A stretch of DNA of 64,000 nt from Martinezella rhizogenes (GCF_027460065.1 NZ_JAPYZZ010000011.1:113480-177479); one strand, 5' to 3'; counted from the stretch's first letter, positions 39,131 through 48,257 are shown. The notes: generated by a model from the sequence alone, not told the origin. A program made the numbers and translations.

Positions 39131-40360
39131 ATGTTCCACAACAACCGATTTCTGAGTTCGACGATCCTGTGCGCGCTGCTCGCCGTGCCGCTGGCCGGCG
39201 CCGCCCACGCCCAGACCGCCCCGGCCGCCGAAACCAAACGGCCGAATGCGCCGGATCAGAAACCGGCTTTTGAGGGCCAGACCCGGGCGCCGCAAGCCGC
39301 CACCCAGCCGAGCGTTGAAAAAACCGTTGTCGCCAAGGGCCTGCCGCATCTGTGGTCCATGGAATTCCTGCCCGATGGCCGCATGATCGTCGCCGCCAAG
39401 GAAGGCGCCATGCATATCGTCGCTGACGGCAAGGCCGGTCCTGCGCTGGAAGGCGTGCCTGCGGTCGCCTCCGATGGGCAGGGCGGTCTTCTCGACATAG
39501 CGCTGGCGCCGGATTTCGAGACATCGCGCAAGATATTCTTCTCCTTCTCCGAACCGCGTGAGGGCGGCAACGGCACCTCCGTGGCCGCCGCGAAATTGAC
39601 CGAAGAGGGCGGCGCGGCGAAGCTGGAAAACGTCTCGGTGATCTTCCGCCAGATGCCGACCTATGACGGCGACAAACATTTCGGCTCCCGCCTCGTTTTC
39701 GGTCCGAACAAGGAGCTTTACGTCACCGTTGGCGAACGTTCGGACGCAAAACCGCGCGTGCAGGCGCAGGATCTGTCGAGCGGTCTCGGCAAGGTCTTCC
39801 GCATCGATACCGAAGGCAAGGCCTTTGAGGGCAATCCCTTCGCCAGCCAGCAGAATGCGCTTCCTGAAATCTGGAGTTACGGCCACCGCAACATGCAAGC
39901 GGCAGCACTGGACGGTCAGGGCAGGCTGTGGACGGTGGAGCATGGCCCGAAGGGCGGTGATGAGCTGAACCTGCCGAAAGCGGGACTGAATTACGGCTGG
40001 CCTGTCATCACCTATGGGGTCGAATATAGCGGCCGGTCCGTTGGTGAGGGCGTCACCGCCAGGCAGGGCATGGAGCAACCGGTCTATTATTGGGACCCGG
40101 TCATCGGTCCCTCCGGCATGGCCTATTATGACGGCGATCAGATTCCCGAATGGAAAGGCGCCTTCATCGTCGGTGGTCTGGTGAGCCAGGGTCTCGTTAT
40201 CCTGCACATCGATGGTGACAAGGTCGCGACCGAAAGCCGCCTACCGCTTGAGGCGCGTATCCGCGACGTGAAGATCGGGCCTGATGGCGCAGTCTATGCT
40301 GTGACGGAAGAGCGCGGCGGTGGTGAATCGCAGATTCTGCGGATCGCGAAGGCCGGTTGA
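39131..40360 (+). CDS. PQQ-dependent sugar dehydrogenase (aldose sugar dehydrogenase type)
   Basis: 409 aa periplasmic beta-propeller of the GDH-B/YliI family. The signal peptide is within MFHNNRFLSSTILCALLAVP...AHA-QTA. A proline/alanine-rich linker precedes the propeller. Family blocks include LPHLWSMEFLPDGRMIV, GGLLDIALAPDF, HFGSRLVFGPNKELYVTVGE, SYGHRNMQAAALD, EHGPKGGDELN and NYGWPVITYG. It would oxidise aldoses with pyrroloquinoline quinone; PQQ supply is not visible here. ATG 39131 follows GGAAGGGAGACCC. Confidence 0.88.
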   Translation: MFHNNRFLSSTILCALLAVPLAGAAHAQTAPAAETKRPNAPDQKPAFEGQTRAPQAATQPSVEKTVVAKGLPHLWSMEFLPDGRMIVAAKEGAMHIVADGKAGPALEGVPAVASDGQGGLLDIALAPDFETSRKIFFSFSEPREGGNGTSVAAAKLTEEGGAAKLENVSVIFRQMPTYDGDKHFGSRLVFGPNKELYVTVGERSDAKPRVQAQDLSSGLGKVFRIDTEGKAFEGNPFASQQNALPEIWSYGHRNMQAAALDGQGRLWTVEHGPKGGDELNLPKAGLNYGWPVITYGVEYSGRSVGEGVTARQGMEQPVYYWDPVIGPSGMAYYDGDQIPEWKGAFIVGGLVSQGLVILHIDGDKVATESRLPLEARIRDVKIGPDGAVYAVTEERGGGESQILRIAKAG

Positions 40361-40380
40361 GAAAACTCAAGAGCTGAACG

Positions 40381-40412
40381 ACAGGCCGCCGGAACGAAGG
40401 CGGCCTGTTTTT
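40381..40412 (+). terminator. Rho-independent terminator after the sugar dehydrogenase
   Basis: ACAGGCCGCC and GGCGGCCTGT form a perfect 10-bp stem with an 8-base loop, followed by a T-run. It ends the sugar dehydrogenase transcript 36 bases before the topoisomerase IB gene. Confidence 0.88.
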
Positions 40413-40447
40413 CGTTTGCCGCAGCGTGAAACCTGCCGGGAAAAACA

Positions 40448-41464
40448 ATGTCACAACCGCCGACCCGCCTTCTTGCCAAAATCGGACTTGCCTATGTCAA
40501 TGATCAGGAGCCGGGTATTGCCCGCGAAAAGCGCGGGCGCGGTTTCTGTTACCGGCTGCCGGGCGGCGATCTCCTCTCCGATAGCGTCGAACTGAAGCGT
40601 ATCAAATCGCTTGGCGTGCCACCTGCCTACAGGGATGTGTGGATCTGCATAGACCCGGCGGGCCATCTACAGGCCACCGGCTTCGATGCGCGCGGGCGAA
40701 AACAATATCGCTATCATCCCGACTGGCATGCGCTCAGAGGCGAGACGAAGTTCTTCCAGCTCAAGGGCTTCGGCAAGGCGCTGCCCGCCATCCGCCGCCG
40801 CGCGATGGCGGATATTGGCAAGCAGGATCATGGGCAGGAGATGACGCTCGCGGCGCTTACCCTGCTGCTTGACGCCGCCTATCTGCGCGTCGGCAACCGC
40901 TCCTATCTTGAAACCAACGGCACCTATGGCGCGACGACCCTGCTCAAGCGCCATGTGTCCTTCGGTGAAACCATCGAACTGCGTTTTGCCGCCAAGGGCG
41001 GGCAGAAAGTGAAACGGCAGTTGCGCCACCCGCGCCTTCAGAAAATCCTCGAGGAAATTGCCGATCTGCCCGGCAAGGAACTCTTCGTCTGGCAGGATAG
41101 CGAAAACCGGGTGCATTCCGTCGATTCCAGCGACCTCAACGCTTACCTCTCAGGCATTGGCGGCCAAGGCATTTCAGCAAAGACCTTCCGCACCTGGGGC
41201 GGAACGCTAGCGGCCTTCTGCAACGCGATGGAGCACGTGGCTGCGGGTGAAAAACCGAGCATAAAAGGCATGTGCCAGGCGGCGGCAGCCGAACTTTCCA
41301 ACACGCCCGCCATCTGCCGCAAGAGCTATGTGCACCCGGCCGTTCTCGATATCGCCACAGAAGAAAAAGCCAGGAAAAAACTCGGCCGCATCCTGAAGGT
41401 CGGTGCAAAACCCGTCTCCGGCCTCAGGGCCGATGAAAGACGGCTGCTGGCCTTCCTGCCTTAG
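40448..41464 (+). CDS. Bacterial DNA topoisomerase IB (poxvirus-like)
   Basis: 338 aa type IB enzyme that relaxes supercoils through a 3'-phosphotyrosyl link. The nucleophile is in CRKSYVHP (Tyr294). Other active-site residues are recognisable in LLLDAAYLRVGNRSYLETNGTYG, in the KGGQKVKRQLRHP segment and in ISAKTFRTWGGT. The length matches the bacterial family. The gene is preceded by a terminator; its stop is followed immediately by a rhizobial intergenic repeat. Confidence 0.92.
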   Translation: MSQPPTRLLAKIGLAYVNDQEPGIAREKRGRGFCYRLPGGDLLSDSVELKRIKSLGVPPAYRDVWICIDPAGHLQATGFDARGRKQYRYHPDWHALRGETKFFQLKGFGKALPAIRRRAMADIGKQDHGQEMTLAALTLLLDAAYLRVGNRSYLETNGTYGATTLLKRHVSFGETIELRFAAKGGQKVKRQLRHPRLQKILEEIADLPGKELFVWQDSENRVHSVDSSDLNAYLSGIGGQGISAKTFRTWGGTLAAFCNAMEHVAAGEKPSIKGMCQAAAAELSNTPAICRKSYVHPAVLDIATEEKARKKLGRILKVGAKPVSGLRADERRLLAFLP

Positions 41465-41523
41465 AGCATTTCCAGTAAAAGTGCGTAGCGGTTTTACGTC
41501 CGGATAATGCGATAAAACAAAAA
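41465..41523. repeat. Rhizobial dispersed intergenic repeat
   Basis: Begins GAGCATTTCCAG and ends near GATAAAACAAAA. Partly self-complementary: GCATT (41466) with AATGC (41506) and GTAAAA (41475) with TTTTAC (41492). I recognise this as a form of the GAGCATTT...AAAACAAA intergenic repeat scattered through Rhizobium and Agrobacterium genomes. It starts right at the topoisomerase stop and reaches the end of the convergent response-regulator gene. Confidence 0.65.
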
Positions 41524-41524
41524 G

Positions 41525-42247
41525 TCAGCGGCTAGCAGCCCACTCCGCCAAGTCTCGCTCGGCTCTTTCGAGAGCGCTGTAATTCAGGAGCTTGCGCAAG
41601 AAAGCCACGGTCACGGCGCGGGTCCGCAGATTATACCGGCCTTCCGCTTCATCGTCGCCCGGCGCCTGATGCACGTTCAGTTTCTCATAAAGGCTCTGCA
41701 GCCGGTTCTGAACACTGCGCAGCGACAGGTTGCGGCGCCGCGCAATCGCTTTGTCCGTGAGGCCGAGCGCGACATCGACGAGGATTTCATATTCGGAATC
41801 GGTAAAGCCGTGCGCCTTGCCGAGGCTCTTTTCCTGCAACCCGCGCACTTCCCGGTCGATCACGCATTGCGCCTCGATGAAGATGCTGCGCAGCGCCAGC
41901 CGCAGGCGGTCATCGGAGGCCGATTTCAGCACGTAGCCATAGGCCGCACCTTCGGGCACGATGCGCGAGACACCGCGCACATAGGCCTCATCCGAATAGT
42001 TCGACCAGAACAGGATGCGGGTATCCGGCCGCTCCTTCCAGATGGTGCGCGCCGCCTCGATGCCGTTGCGCTCGTTCATCTGCAAATCCATGACGATATG
42101 GGCTGCCCGGTTTTCCCGCGCGAGCTTTTCCCCCGTCCTGCCATTCGCGGCTTCGAGAACCTTGTCGCACTCCGGCAGGGCAGCTCTGACAGCCTCGTTC
42201 AAATAGGCGCGGTGCAACGCATCGTCCTCGACGATCAGCACGTCCAT
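41525..42247 (-). CDS. Response regulator, REC plus LuxR/NarL-type HTH
   Basis: 240 aa. The receiver has the acidic pair VEDD, the phosphoacceptor Asp in IVMDLQMNERNG and the Lys in YVLKSASDD. The C-terminal helix-turn-helix is GLTDKAIARRRNLSLRSVQNRLQSLYEKL, followed by an unusual extra 50 residues. ATG 42247 has GGGAGG at 9 bases, so it is preferred over ATG 42256. It lies 1 base after the kinase stop, so the two are a coupled pair. The sugar-transport operon beyond is the obvious candidate target. Confidence 0.88.
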   Translation of the reverse strand: MDVLIVEDDALHRAYLNEAVRAALPECDKVLEAANGRTGEKLARENRAAHIVMDLQMNERNGIEAARTIWKERPDTRILFWSNYSDEAYVRGVSRIVPEGAAYGYVLKSASDDRLRLALRSIFIEAQCVIDREVRGLQEKSLGKAHGFTDSEYEILVDVALGLTDKAIARRRNLSLRSVQNRLQSLYEKLNVHQAPGDDEAEGRYNLRTRAVTVAFLRKLLNYSALERAERDLAEWAASR

Positions 42248-42248
42248 G

Positions 42249-43484
42249 TCACACATCCTCCCGGTGATCGAAAGCACCTTCCGGCAGGGTCACGGTGATG
42301 CATGTGCCCGCCCCGTTGCGATTGCCGCCGATATCGAATCTCGCCGAAATCAGCCGCGCCCGTGTCTTCATGTTGCCGATGCCGAGACCGCCGGAGGCCG
42401 CGCCGTCACCGCGGCCATTGCCGTCATCGCTGACCGTCACCCTGAGCCCGCCATCGACGGCGATGAGGTTCACGGCAATGGTTTCCGGCTGGGCATGGCG
42501 AATGGCGTTATTGGCCGCCTCCTGCACGATGCGGAACAGCGAGATAGCCACCGTCTTGTCGAGCCTCTCCACCAGCCCGTCCGTCTCATCAGTAACCGAC
42601 CACTCTATAACCGAGCCGCTGTCACGCACGGAACGGTCCACATAGGTCTCGATCGCCTCAACGAGGCCGAACAATTGCAGGATCGAGGGTTTTGCCTCCT
42701 CGATGATCTCGCGCAGATCCTGCATGCAATGCTGCAGGCTGCGCACCACCGGCTCCAGCATCTCGCCGGAAACATCGGCCGAATGGCTCATGCGCTCGAT
42801 ACGCCGCGCAAGCCGCGTCAGATCGGCCAGCGTCTGGTCGTGCAGGTCCATGCCGATGCGTTGCCGCTCCGCCTCCAGCGCCTCCGTCAATTGCAGCGCG
42901 CCGAGCCGCAGACCCTCTTCGCGGGCATTGGCACGCGCCTCCTCAATGGCTGAGCGTTTGGCCTGTTCGGCGGCGCGGATGGCATAAAAATAGGGCGCCA
43001 GCAAATCGGCGACCGCGCGGGCATTCGCCACATCCTCCATCGTATAGGCGTCCGACTGGTGGGAGGAGCAACTCAGCGCGCCGATAATATCGCCATGCAC
43101 CTTCATCGGCACATGCAGGCGGCTATGCAGGTTGAGTTCGATGATCGGGCTTGAAAACGACCCTTCGAAATGAAACCGCGGATCAGCACAGGCATCCCCG
43201 CTCAGGAGATATTCAACCTCGCCTGACAGCAGAGAACGGATCGGACTGCCGCTCAGAAGTGCCGGCGGCTGGCGGCTCCAGGCGCTGACGAGACCGCTTT
43301 CATAGGCAATGTGGTACTTGTCATCCAGCTGCTTGATGCAGACATCAAGGTGGACGTGCGGAATGATATGGGTGATCTCGGTGGCGACGGCCTGAATGAT
43401 GGCGTTAAACTCCAGCTGCCCGGCAAGCAGCCGCGAAATGCCCATATAGTGGTGGAAAAGAGCGCTTTTCGGCGTATCCAGCAT
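42249..43484 (-). CDS. GAF-domain sensor histidine kinase (NarX/DesK class)
   Basis: 411 aa soluble kinase. An N-terminal GAF domain covers about residues 20-170, then a short coiled coil, the HisKA_3 box ERQRIGMDLHDQTLADL (phosphoacceptor His in DLHDQ), and an ATPase with EAANNAIRHA (N box), VSDDGNGRG and GGLGIGNMKTRA. ATG 43484 is preceded by GGGAGGGCGTCCGCAC; the TTG at 43502 is rejected. It is divergent from the sugar ABC operon over 308 bases containing a 16-bp inverted repeat. Confidence 0.9.
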   Translation of the reverse strand: MLDTPKSALFHHYMGISRLLAGQLEFNAIIQAVATEITHIIPHVHLDVCIKQLDDKYHIAYESGLVSAWSRQPPALLSGSPIRSLLSGEVEYLLSGDACADPRFHFEGSFSSPIIELNLHSRLHVPMKVHGDIIGALSCSSHQSDAYTMEDVANARAVADLLAPYFYAIRAAEQAKRSAIEEARANAREEGLRLGALQLTEALEAERQRIGMDLHDQTLADLTRLARRIERMSHSADVSGEMLEPVVRSLQHCMQDLREIIEEAKPSILQLFGLVEAIETYVDRSVRDSGSVIEWSVTDETDGLVERLDKTVAISLFRIVQEAANNAIRHAQPETIAVNLIAVDGGLRVTVSDDGNGRGDGAASGGLGIGNMKTRARLISARFDIGGNRNGAGTCITVTLPEGAFDHREDV

Positions 43485-43792
43485 GTGCGGACGCCCTCCC
43501 AAGCGCCTGCCTAATCGACATCAGGCGGCGCAGTTTTAAACACATCAGAACGCCGCATCATTCATTCTGCGCCCGGCAATGCCGTTTCGTCCTGCGGGTT
43601 CCCGCATGCTTTCTGCGGAAACCCGCAGGAAGATTGCCGTGATCCGCCTATACAAGCCAAATCTTCTTGGTCATTCTCGCTTGTACTGGGGAACGGAGCT
43701 CCAGTGCAACGGGATTTCGTCTGCCGCCGAGGAGATTTGCGGCAGATGAGGGTTCCGGACCCCGAAAGGGCAAGCCACCAGGGAGGAAATCA
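43485..43792. other. Divergent control region of the two-component pair and sugar importer
   Basis: 308 bases without a gene. The open frame running from 43667 into the binding protein is not signal-peptide-like and is rejected. The main structure is the inverted repeat listed at 43591-43629. The promoter of the sugar operon must lie in the right half; TATACAAGCC near 43650 is a possible -10 region. Confidence 0.5.
43591..43629. promoter_or_regulatory. 16-bp inverted repeat, candidate operator
   Basis: The left arm 43591-43606 and right arm 43614-43629 match at 15 of 16 positions around a 7-base spacer. An outer GGCAAT (43575) and ATTGCC (43633) extend the symmetry. It lies 164 bases upstream of the sugar binding protein and 107 bases upstream of the kinase, so it could serve either promoter. 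Confidence 0.5.
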
Positions 43793-44809
43793 ATGGCTTT
43801 CAGAAAGATGCTTCTGGCATCGGCCGCTGTCGCATGCGCAGCTCTGCCGATCACCGCTCACGCCGATACGTCGGCAAAAAAAATTGCACTTTCAAACAAT
43901 TACGCAGGCAACTCCTGGCGTCAGGCGATGCTGACCAGCTGGGACAAGATCACCAAGCAGGCGGTTGCCGACAAGCACGTTGCCGCCGCTGACGCCTTCA
44001 CGACAGCCGAAAACCAGGCAACCGAGCAGGCCGCGCAGATCCAGAACCTCATCCTGCAGGGTTATGACGCCATCGTCATCAACGCCGCTTCGCCGACCGC
44101 GCTTAACGGCGCGGTGAAGGAAGCCTGTGATGCCGGCATCACCGTCGTGTCCTTCGATGGCATTGTCACCGAGCCATGCGCCTGGCGCATTGCCGTGGAT
44201 TTCAAGGCGATGGGTGCAAGCCAGATCGATTATCTCGCCAAGGCTATGCCGAAGGGCGGCAACCTGCTCGAAATCCGCGGTCTCGCCGGGGTTTCGGTCG
44301 ATGACGAAATCCATGCCGGTATAGTCGATGCCGTTGCCAAGAACCCGCAGTTCAAGATCGTTGGTTCGGTCAACGGTGACTGGGCGCAGGACGTTGCCCA
44401 GCGCGCCGTCGCCGGCATTCTGCCGAGCCTTCCCGAAGTCGCCGCCGTGGTGACACAGGGCGGTGACGGTTATGGTGCGGCACAGGCCTTCGCCGCCGCC
44501 AAGCGCCCGACACCGACCATCGTGATGGGCAACCGCGAAGACGAGCTGCAATGGTGGAAACAGCAGAAGGACGCGAGCGGCTACGAGACCATGTCGGTCT
44601 CCATCGCTCCCGGCGTCTCGACGCTGGCTTTCTGGGTGGCGCAGCAAATCCTCGACGGCAAGGATGTGAAAAAGGACCTGACCGTTCCTTTCCTGCGCAT
44701 CGACCAGGGCAATCTTGAGGAGAACCTCAAGAACACCCAGAAGGGCGGCGTCGCGAATGTGGAATATTCGCAGGAAGACGCCCAGAAGGCCATCGCCTCG
44801 GCCAAATAA
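43793..44809 (+). CDS. Sugar ABC transporter substrate-binding protein (ribose/xylose type)
   Basis: 338 aa periplasmic binding protein, Peripla_BP_4 family. The signal peptide ends at ITAHA-DTS. The fold is shown by KKIALSNNYAGNSWRQAM, LILQGYDAIVINAASPTAL and VVSFDGIVTEP, with GDGYGAAQAFAA in the second lobe. It delivers a sugar or polyol to the following ATPase and permeases; the substrate is unknown. ATG 43793 follows GGGAGGAAATCA. Confidence 0.87.
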   Translation: MAFRKMLLASAAVACAALPITAHADTSAKKIALSNNYAGNSWRQAMLTSWDKITKQAVADKHVAAADAFTTAENQATEQAAQIQNLILQGYDAIVINAASPTALNGAVKEACDAGITVVSFDGIVTEPCAWRIAVDFKAMGASQIDYLAKAMPKGGNLLEIRGLAGVSVDDEIHAGIVDAVAKNPQFKIVGSVNGDWAQDVAQRAVAGILPSLPEVAAVVTQGGDGYGAAQAFAAAKRPTPTIVMGNREDELQWWKQQKDASGYETMSVSIAPGVSTLAFWVAQQILDGKDVKKDLTVPFLRIDQGNLEENLKNTQKGGVANVEYSQEDAQKAIASAK

Positions 44810-44835
44810 GGCCGGCCAAGTCTCGATATGACCGA

Positions 44836-44866
44836 TTGCGGCGCTCCTAAAAAACGGGCGCCGCAA
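44836..44866 (+). promoter_or_regulatory. Hairpin between sugar binding protein and ATPase genes
   Basis: TTGCGGCGC and GCGCCGCAA make a perfect 9-bp stem around a 13-base loop, 26 bases after the binding-protein stop. No T-tract follows. It resembles the mRNA-stabilising hairpin seen after the betaine binding protein in the same window. Confidence 0.55.
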
Positions 44867-44911
44867 CAGCCACCGATATTATCCTTTTTCAGATCACTGG
44901 CGTAATTGCTC

Positions 44912-46375
44912 ATGAATGACATCATCGAGGCGGAAGAAGTCGTCGCCGCGCGCGGCGTGAAGGTCGTGTTCGGCGCGGTCAAGGCGCTGGATGGGGCCGA
45001 TCTCGTTATCCGTGCCGGGGAATGCCTCGGGCTCGTCGGCCATAATGGCGCGGGCAAATCCACCATCGTCAACGTCATCAATGGCGGGTTGACGCCCCAT
45101 GAAGGCTCCATTTCCTACGGCGGTGACCAGAACCGCCACGGCATCGCGGCCGCGCGTGCCAGCGGCGTGCGCTGCGTGTTTCAGGAACTGTCGCTCTGCC
45201 CGAACCTCACGATCAGCGAAAATGTCCGCATCATGCATGCCGCTATCAGCGGGCGAAATTGGCGCGGGCGGGCACTCGCCATGATCAGGCAGACGCTCGA
45301 CGAGATTTTTCCCGGCCACGGCATCGATTGCGAGCTGACGATTGCCGAACTTTCCATTGCCGAGCGGCAGATGGTGGAAATCGCCATCAATTTCTGCCGC
45401 ACGCCTCAGGCCCCGAGGCTGGTGATCCTCGATGAACCCACCTCCTCGCTCGATGCCGGCCTTGCCGAACAATTGATGGATTATGTCCGCCGTTTTGTCC
45501 GCACCGGGGGTTCGGTGCTGCTGATATCGCATATTCTCGGCGAAATTCTTTCGACCGCTACCCGCATCGTCGTGATGAAGGATGGCCGTGTGGTGGCTAA
45601 CCGGCCAGCCGCCGAATTCACAACGCGTACGCTGGTGGAGGCCATGGGCAGCGTCGTCAAACCGCAGGACAGGCAGAAAAGCGAAAACCGCAAGGCGGGC
45701 GAAAAGGTGCTGTCCATGCCAGCGCGCCGCGGCGAAGGCCTTGCCTTCGAGGCCTTTCGCGGTGAGATCATCGGCCTTGCCGGGCTAGGCGGCCATGGCC
45801 AGACGGAAGCGCTTCTCGATCTTTACCTTGCCCGCAACAGCAGCTGGCTGCCAGCGCGCAAGACCGATATCGCCTTTGTGGCGGGTGACCGCAGCCTGAA
45901 CGGCACCTTCCCGCTGTGGAGCATTCTGAAAAACCTGTCCATCGCCTCGCTCAGGGATATTTCATCCGCAGGCATGGTGGACAGGACGAAGGAAACCGAA
46001 CGCGGCGATGAGTGGAAAAAGCGCATCGAAATCCGCACGCCTGATATGGGCAACAAGATCCTGTCCCTCTCCGGCGGCAACCAGCAGAAGGTGCTTTTTG
46101 CCCGCGCGCTCGCCACCACCGCCAGCACCGTTTTGATGGACGACCCGATGCGCGGCGTTGATATCGGCACCAAACAGGAGGTCTATGACATCTTGAGAAC
46201 CGAAGCCTCCCATGGCCGTACTTTCATCTGGTATTCCACCGAAATGGATGAAATCCGTCTCTGCGACCGGGTCTATGTCTTCCGCGACGGCGCCATCCAG
46301 GCCGAACTCGTCGGCGACGACATTACCGAGCAGAATGTGCTGGCCGCCTCCTTTGCCGGAGAGGACCACGCATGA
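44912..46375 (+). CDS. Sugar ABC transporter ATP-binding protein (RbsA/MglA type, shortened second half)
   Basis: 487 aa tandem ATPase. The first domain is complete: Walker A GHNGAGKST, signature-region LSIAERQMVE, Walker B LVILDEPTSSLD. The second domain has a degenerate nucleotide loop (GLAGLGGHGQTEALL), a C-loop LSGGNQQK and Walker B TVLMDDPMRGVD. About 20-25 residues normally found after the second loop are missing. It contains one competent and one weak site, as usual for this family. ATG 44912; permease 1 overlaps its stop by 4 bases. Confidence 0.88.
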   Translation: MNDIIEAEEVVAARGVKVVFGAVKALDGADLVIRAGECLGLVGHNGAGKSTIVNVINGGLTPHEGSISYGGDQNRHGIAAARASGVRCVFQELSLCPNLTISENVRIMHAAISGRNWRGRALAMIRQTLDEIFPGHGIDCELTIAELSIAERQMVEIAINFCRTPQAPRLVILDEPTSSLDAGLAEQLMDYVRRFVRTGGSVLLISHILGEILSTATRIVVMKDGRVVANRPAAEFTTRTLVEAMGSVVKPQDRQKSENRKAGEKVLSMPARRGEGLAFEAFRGEIIGLAGLGGHGQTEALLDLYLARNSSWLPARKTDIAFVAGDRSLNGTFPLWSILKNLSIASLRDISSAGMVDRTKETERGDEWKKRIEIRTPDMGNKILSLSGGNQQKVLFARALATTASTVLMDDPMRGVDIGTKQEVYDILRTEASHGRTFIWYSTEMDEIRLCDRVYVFRDGAIQAELVGDDITEQNVLAASFAGEDHA

Positions 46376-47313
46376 AACTCTCGGCAAGTGCCCTTCGTCT
46401 CATCATTCCCGCCACCTCGCTCGCTTTCCTGCTCGCCGCCGTTTTCTACATGCAGCCGCGCGCCATGAGCTATACCGGCATGAACCTGCTGTTCAATCTG
46501 GCGGTGCCGATAGCGCTCGCCACCATTGCGCAGATGCTGATCATGTCGGTCAACGATCTCGACCTGTCGATGGGCACCTTCGTCAGCTTCTGCGCCTGCG
46601 TCACCGCCACCTTCCTGCAAACCTCGCCGCTGACAGGTATTGCGATTTTCGCCGGGGCGATTGCGGTTTACGCCGTGCTGGGCGCCGTGATCCACATTCG
46701 CAACCTGCCTTCCATCGTCGTCACCCTTGGCATGAGTTTCGTCTGGGGCGGCCTTGCGGTGCTGATCCTGCCCTCGCCCGGCGGTCAGGCGCCCGCCTTC
46801 ATCCGCACGCTGATGACGGCGAAACCGCCTTTCGTGCCGATCGCCATCGTCGCCAGCATCCTGATTGCGGTCGTCGCCCATTACATCGTCATGCGCTCCT
46901 CCTTCGGTGTGCTGATGCGCGGCGTCGGCGGCAATTTCCGCTCGGTCGAGCGCTCCGGCTGGTCGGTCGTCGGCATTCGCGCCGCAACCTTTGCGCTCGC
47001 CGGTTTCTTCGCGGTGCTTTCGGGCATCGCCCTTGTAGGGCTGACAACCGCAGCCGATGCCAATATCGCCCTGCGTTACACGCTGCTGTCGATTGCCGGC
47101 GTCATCCTCGGCGGTGGTGAATTCGTCGGCGGCAGGGTGTCGCCCATCGGCGCCGTCATCGGCGCACTGACGCTGACGCTGGCGGGTTCCTTCCTCTCCT
47201 TCATGCGCATTTCGCCGGACTGGCAGATCGGTGCTCAGGGGGCGATCCTCATCATCGTGCTGGCGCTGCGCATCCTGCTCAACCGTCTCGAAAAGCGGGA
47301 GAAAAACCAATGA
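46372..47313 (+). CDS. Sugar ABC transporter permease 1
   Basis: 313 aa, about eight to ten membrane helices, BPD_transp_2 family (RbsC type). Family signatures: IMSVNDLDLSMGTFVSFCAC after the second helix and SIAGVILGGGEFVGGRVSPIGAVIGAL near the C-terminus. The start overlaps the ATPase stop (ATGA) and its stop overlaps permease 2. The two different permeases probably form a heterodimer. Confidence 0.88.
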   Translation: MKLSASALRLIIPATSLAFLLAAVFYMQPRAMSYTGMNLLFNLAVPIALATIAQMLIMSVNDLDLSMGTFVSFCACVTATFLQTSPLTGIAIFAGAIAVYAVLGAVIHIRNLPSIVVTLGMSFVWGGLAVLILPSPGGQAPAFIRTLMTAKPPFVPIAIVASILIAVVAHYIVMRSSFGVLMRGVGGNFRSVERSGWSVVGIRAATFALAGFFAVLSGIALVGLTTAADANIALRYTLLSIAGVILGGGEFVGGRVSPIGAVIGALTLTLAGSFLSFMRISPDWQIGAQGAILIIVLALRILLNRLEKREKNQ

Positions 47314-48257
47314 GCCGGCTCTCTTCCCTCACCAGAAAACCATGGATATGGTCTTTTGCCGCAACGGTTGCGGTGTGGATCGTCACCGTGCTCTTCACCG
47401 GCGGCGCCAGCTCCTTCGGGCTGTCGCATGCGGCGCTCACCTTTGCGGCCTTTTCAGTCATCGTCGGCATCGGCCAGATGTTCGTCATCACGCTCGGGCC
47501 GGGTAATATCGATCTCTGCGTTCCCGCGACGATGACTTTGTCAGGCACTCTGGCCCTGAAATTCATGGATGTGTCCGACAGCCTCATCCTGCCCGGACTC
47601 GTGATCGCCATCCTGATCGGCATTGCCATCGGCATCGGCAATTATGCGCTGATCAAGCTCCTGCGCATTCCGCCGATCATCGCGACGCTGTCGATGAGCT
47701 TCATCGTACAATCCATCGCCATCTGGTCGAACCGCGGCCTGCGCATCAAGCCGCCGGAAACATTGGCGACATTCGCGATATCAAGCTCTTTCGGCATTCC
47801 GAATGTGGCGCTTGTCGCGCTGCTGCTCTCGGTCGTCGCCTGGCTGCTGCTTGACCGCACATTTTACGGTCGCTGGATTGCCGCCATCGGCCAGAGCACC
47901 TTCGCTGCCCGCATGACCGGCATTCCCGTGGATGGAACACGCTTCATCACCTATGTGCTCTGCGCAGTGCTGGCGGCGATTGCCGGTTATCTTCTCGCCA
48001 GCTTCTCCGGCGGTGCGGCACTCAACATGGGATCGGAATATCTGCTGATGTCCATCGCCGTCGTTGTCATTGGCGGTACGGCGGTAGCAGGCGGGGATTC
48101 CAATGTTCCCGGCATATGGGGCGCCTCGCTTTTCATGTTCCTGGTGGTATCGATGCTGAACACCTATGGTTTCGGCGCCGGCATCCGCCTCATCCTCACC
48201 GGCCTCATCATCATTTCCGTCATTCTTCTGGCAAGCGGCCGCAAGGCCACGCGCTGA
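47310..48257 (+). CDS. Sugar ABC transporter permease 2
   Basis: 315 aa, BPD_transp_2 family. It has MFVITLGPGNIDLCVPATMT in the position of the family loop, and AVVVIGGTAVAGGDSNVPGIWGA near the C-terminus. The start overlaps permease 1 by 4 bases. It is followed after 34 bases by the SMP-30 family gene, likely in the same transcript. Confidence 0.88.
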   Translation: MSRLSSLTRKPWIWSFAATVAVWIVTVLFTGGASSFGLSHAALTFAAFSVIVGIGQMFVITLGPGNIDLCVPATMTLSGTLALKFMDVSDSLILPGLVIAILIGIAIGIGNYALIKLLRIPPIIATLSMSFIVQSIAIWSNRGLRIKPPETLATFAISSSFGIPNVALVALLLSVVAWLLLDRTFYGRWIAAIGQSTFAARMTGIPVDGTRFITYVLCAVLAAIAGYLLASFSGGAALNMGSEYLLMSIAVVVIGGTAVAGGDSNVPGIWGASLFMFLVVSMLNTYGFGAGIRLILTGLIIISVILLASGRKATR

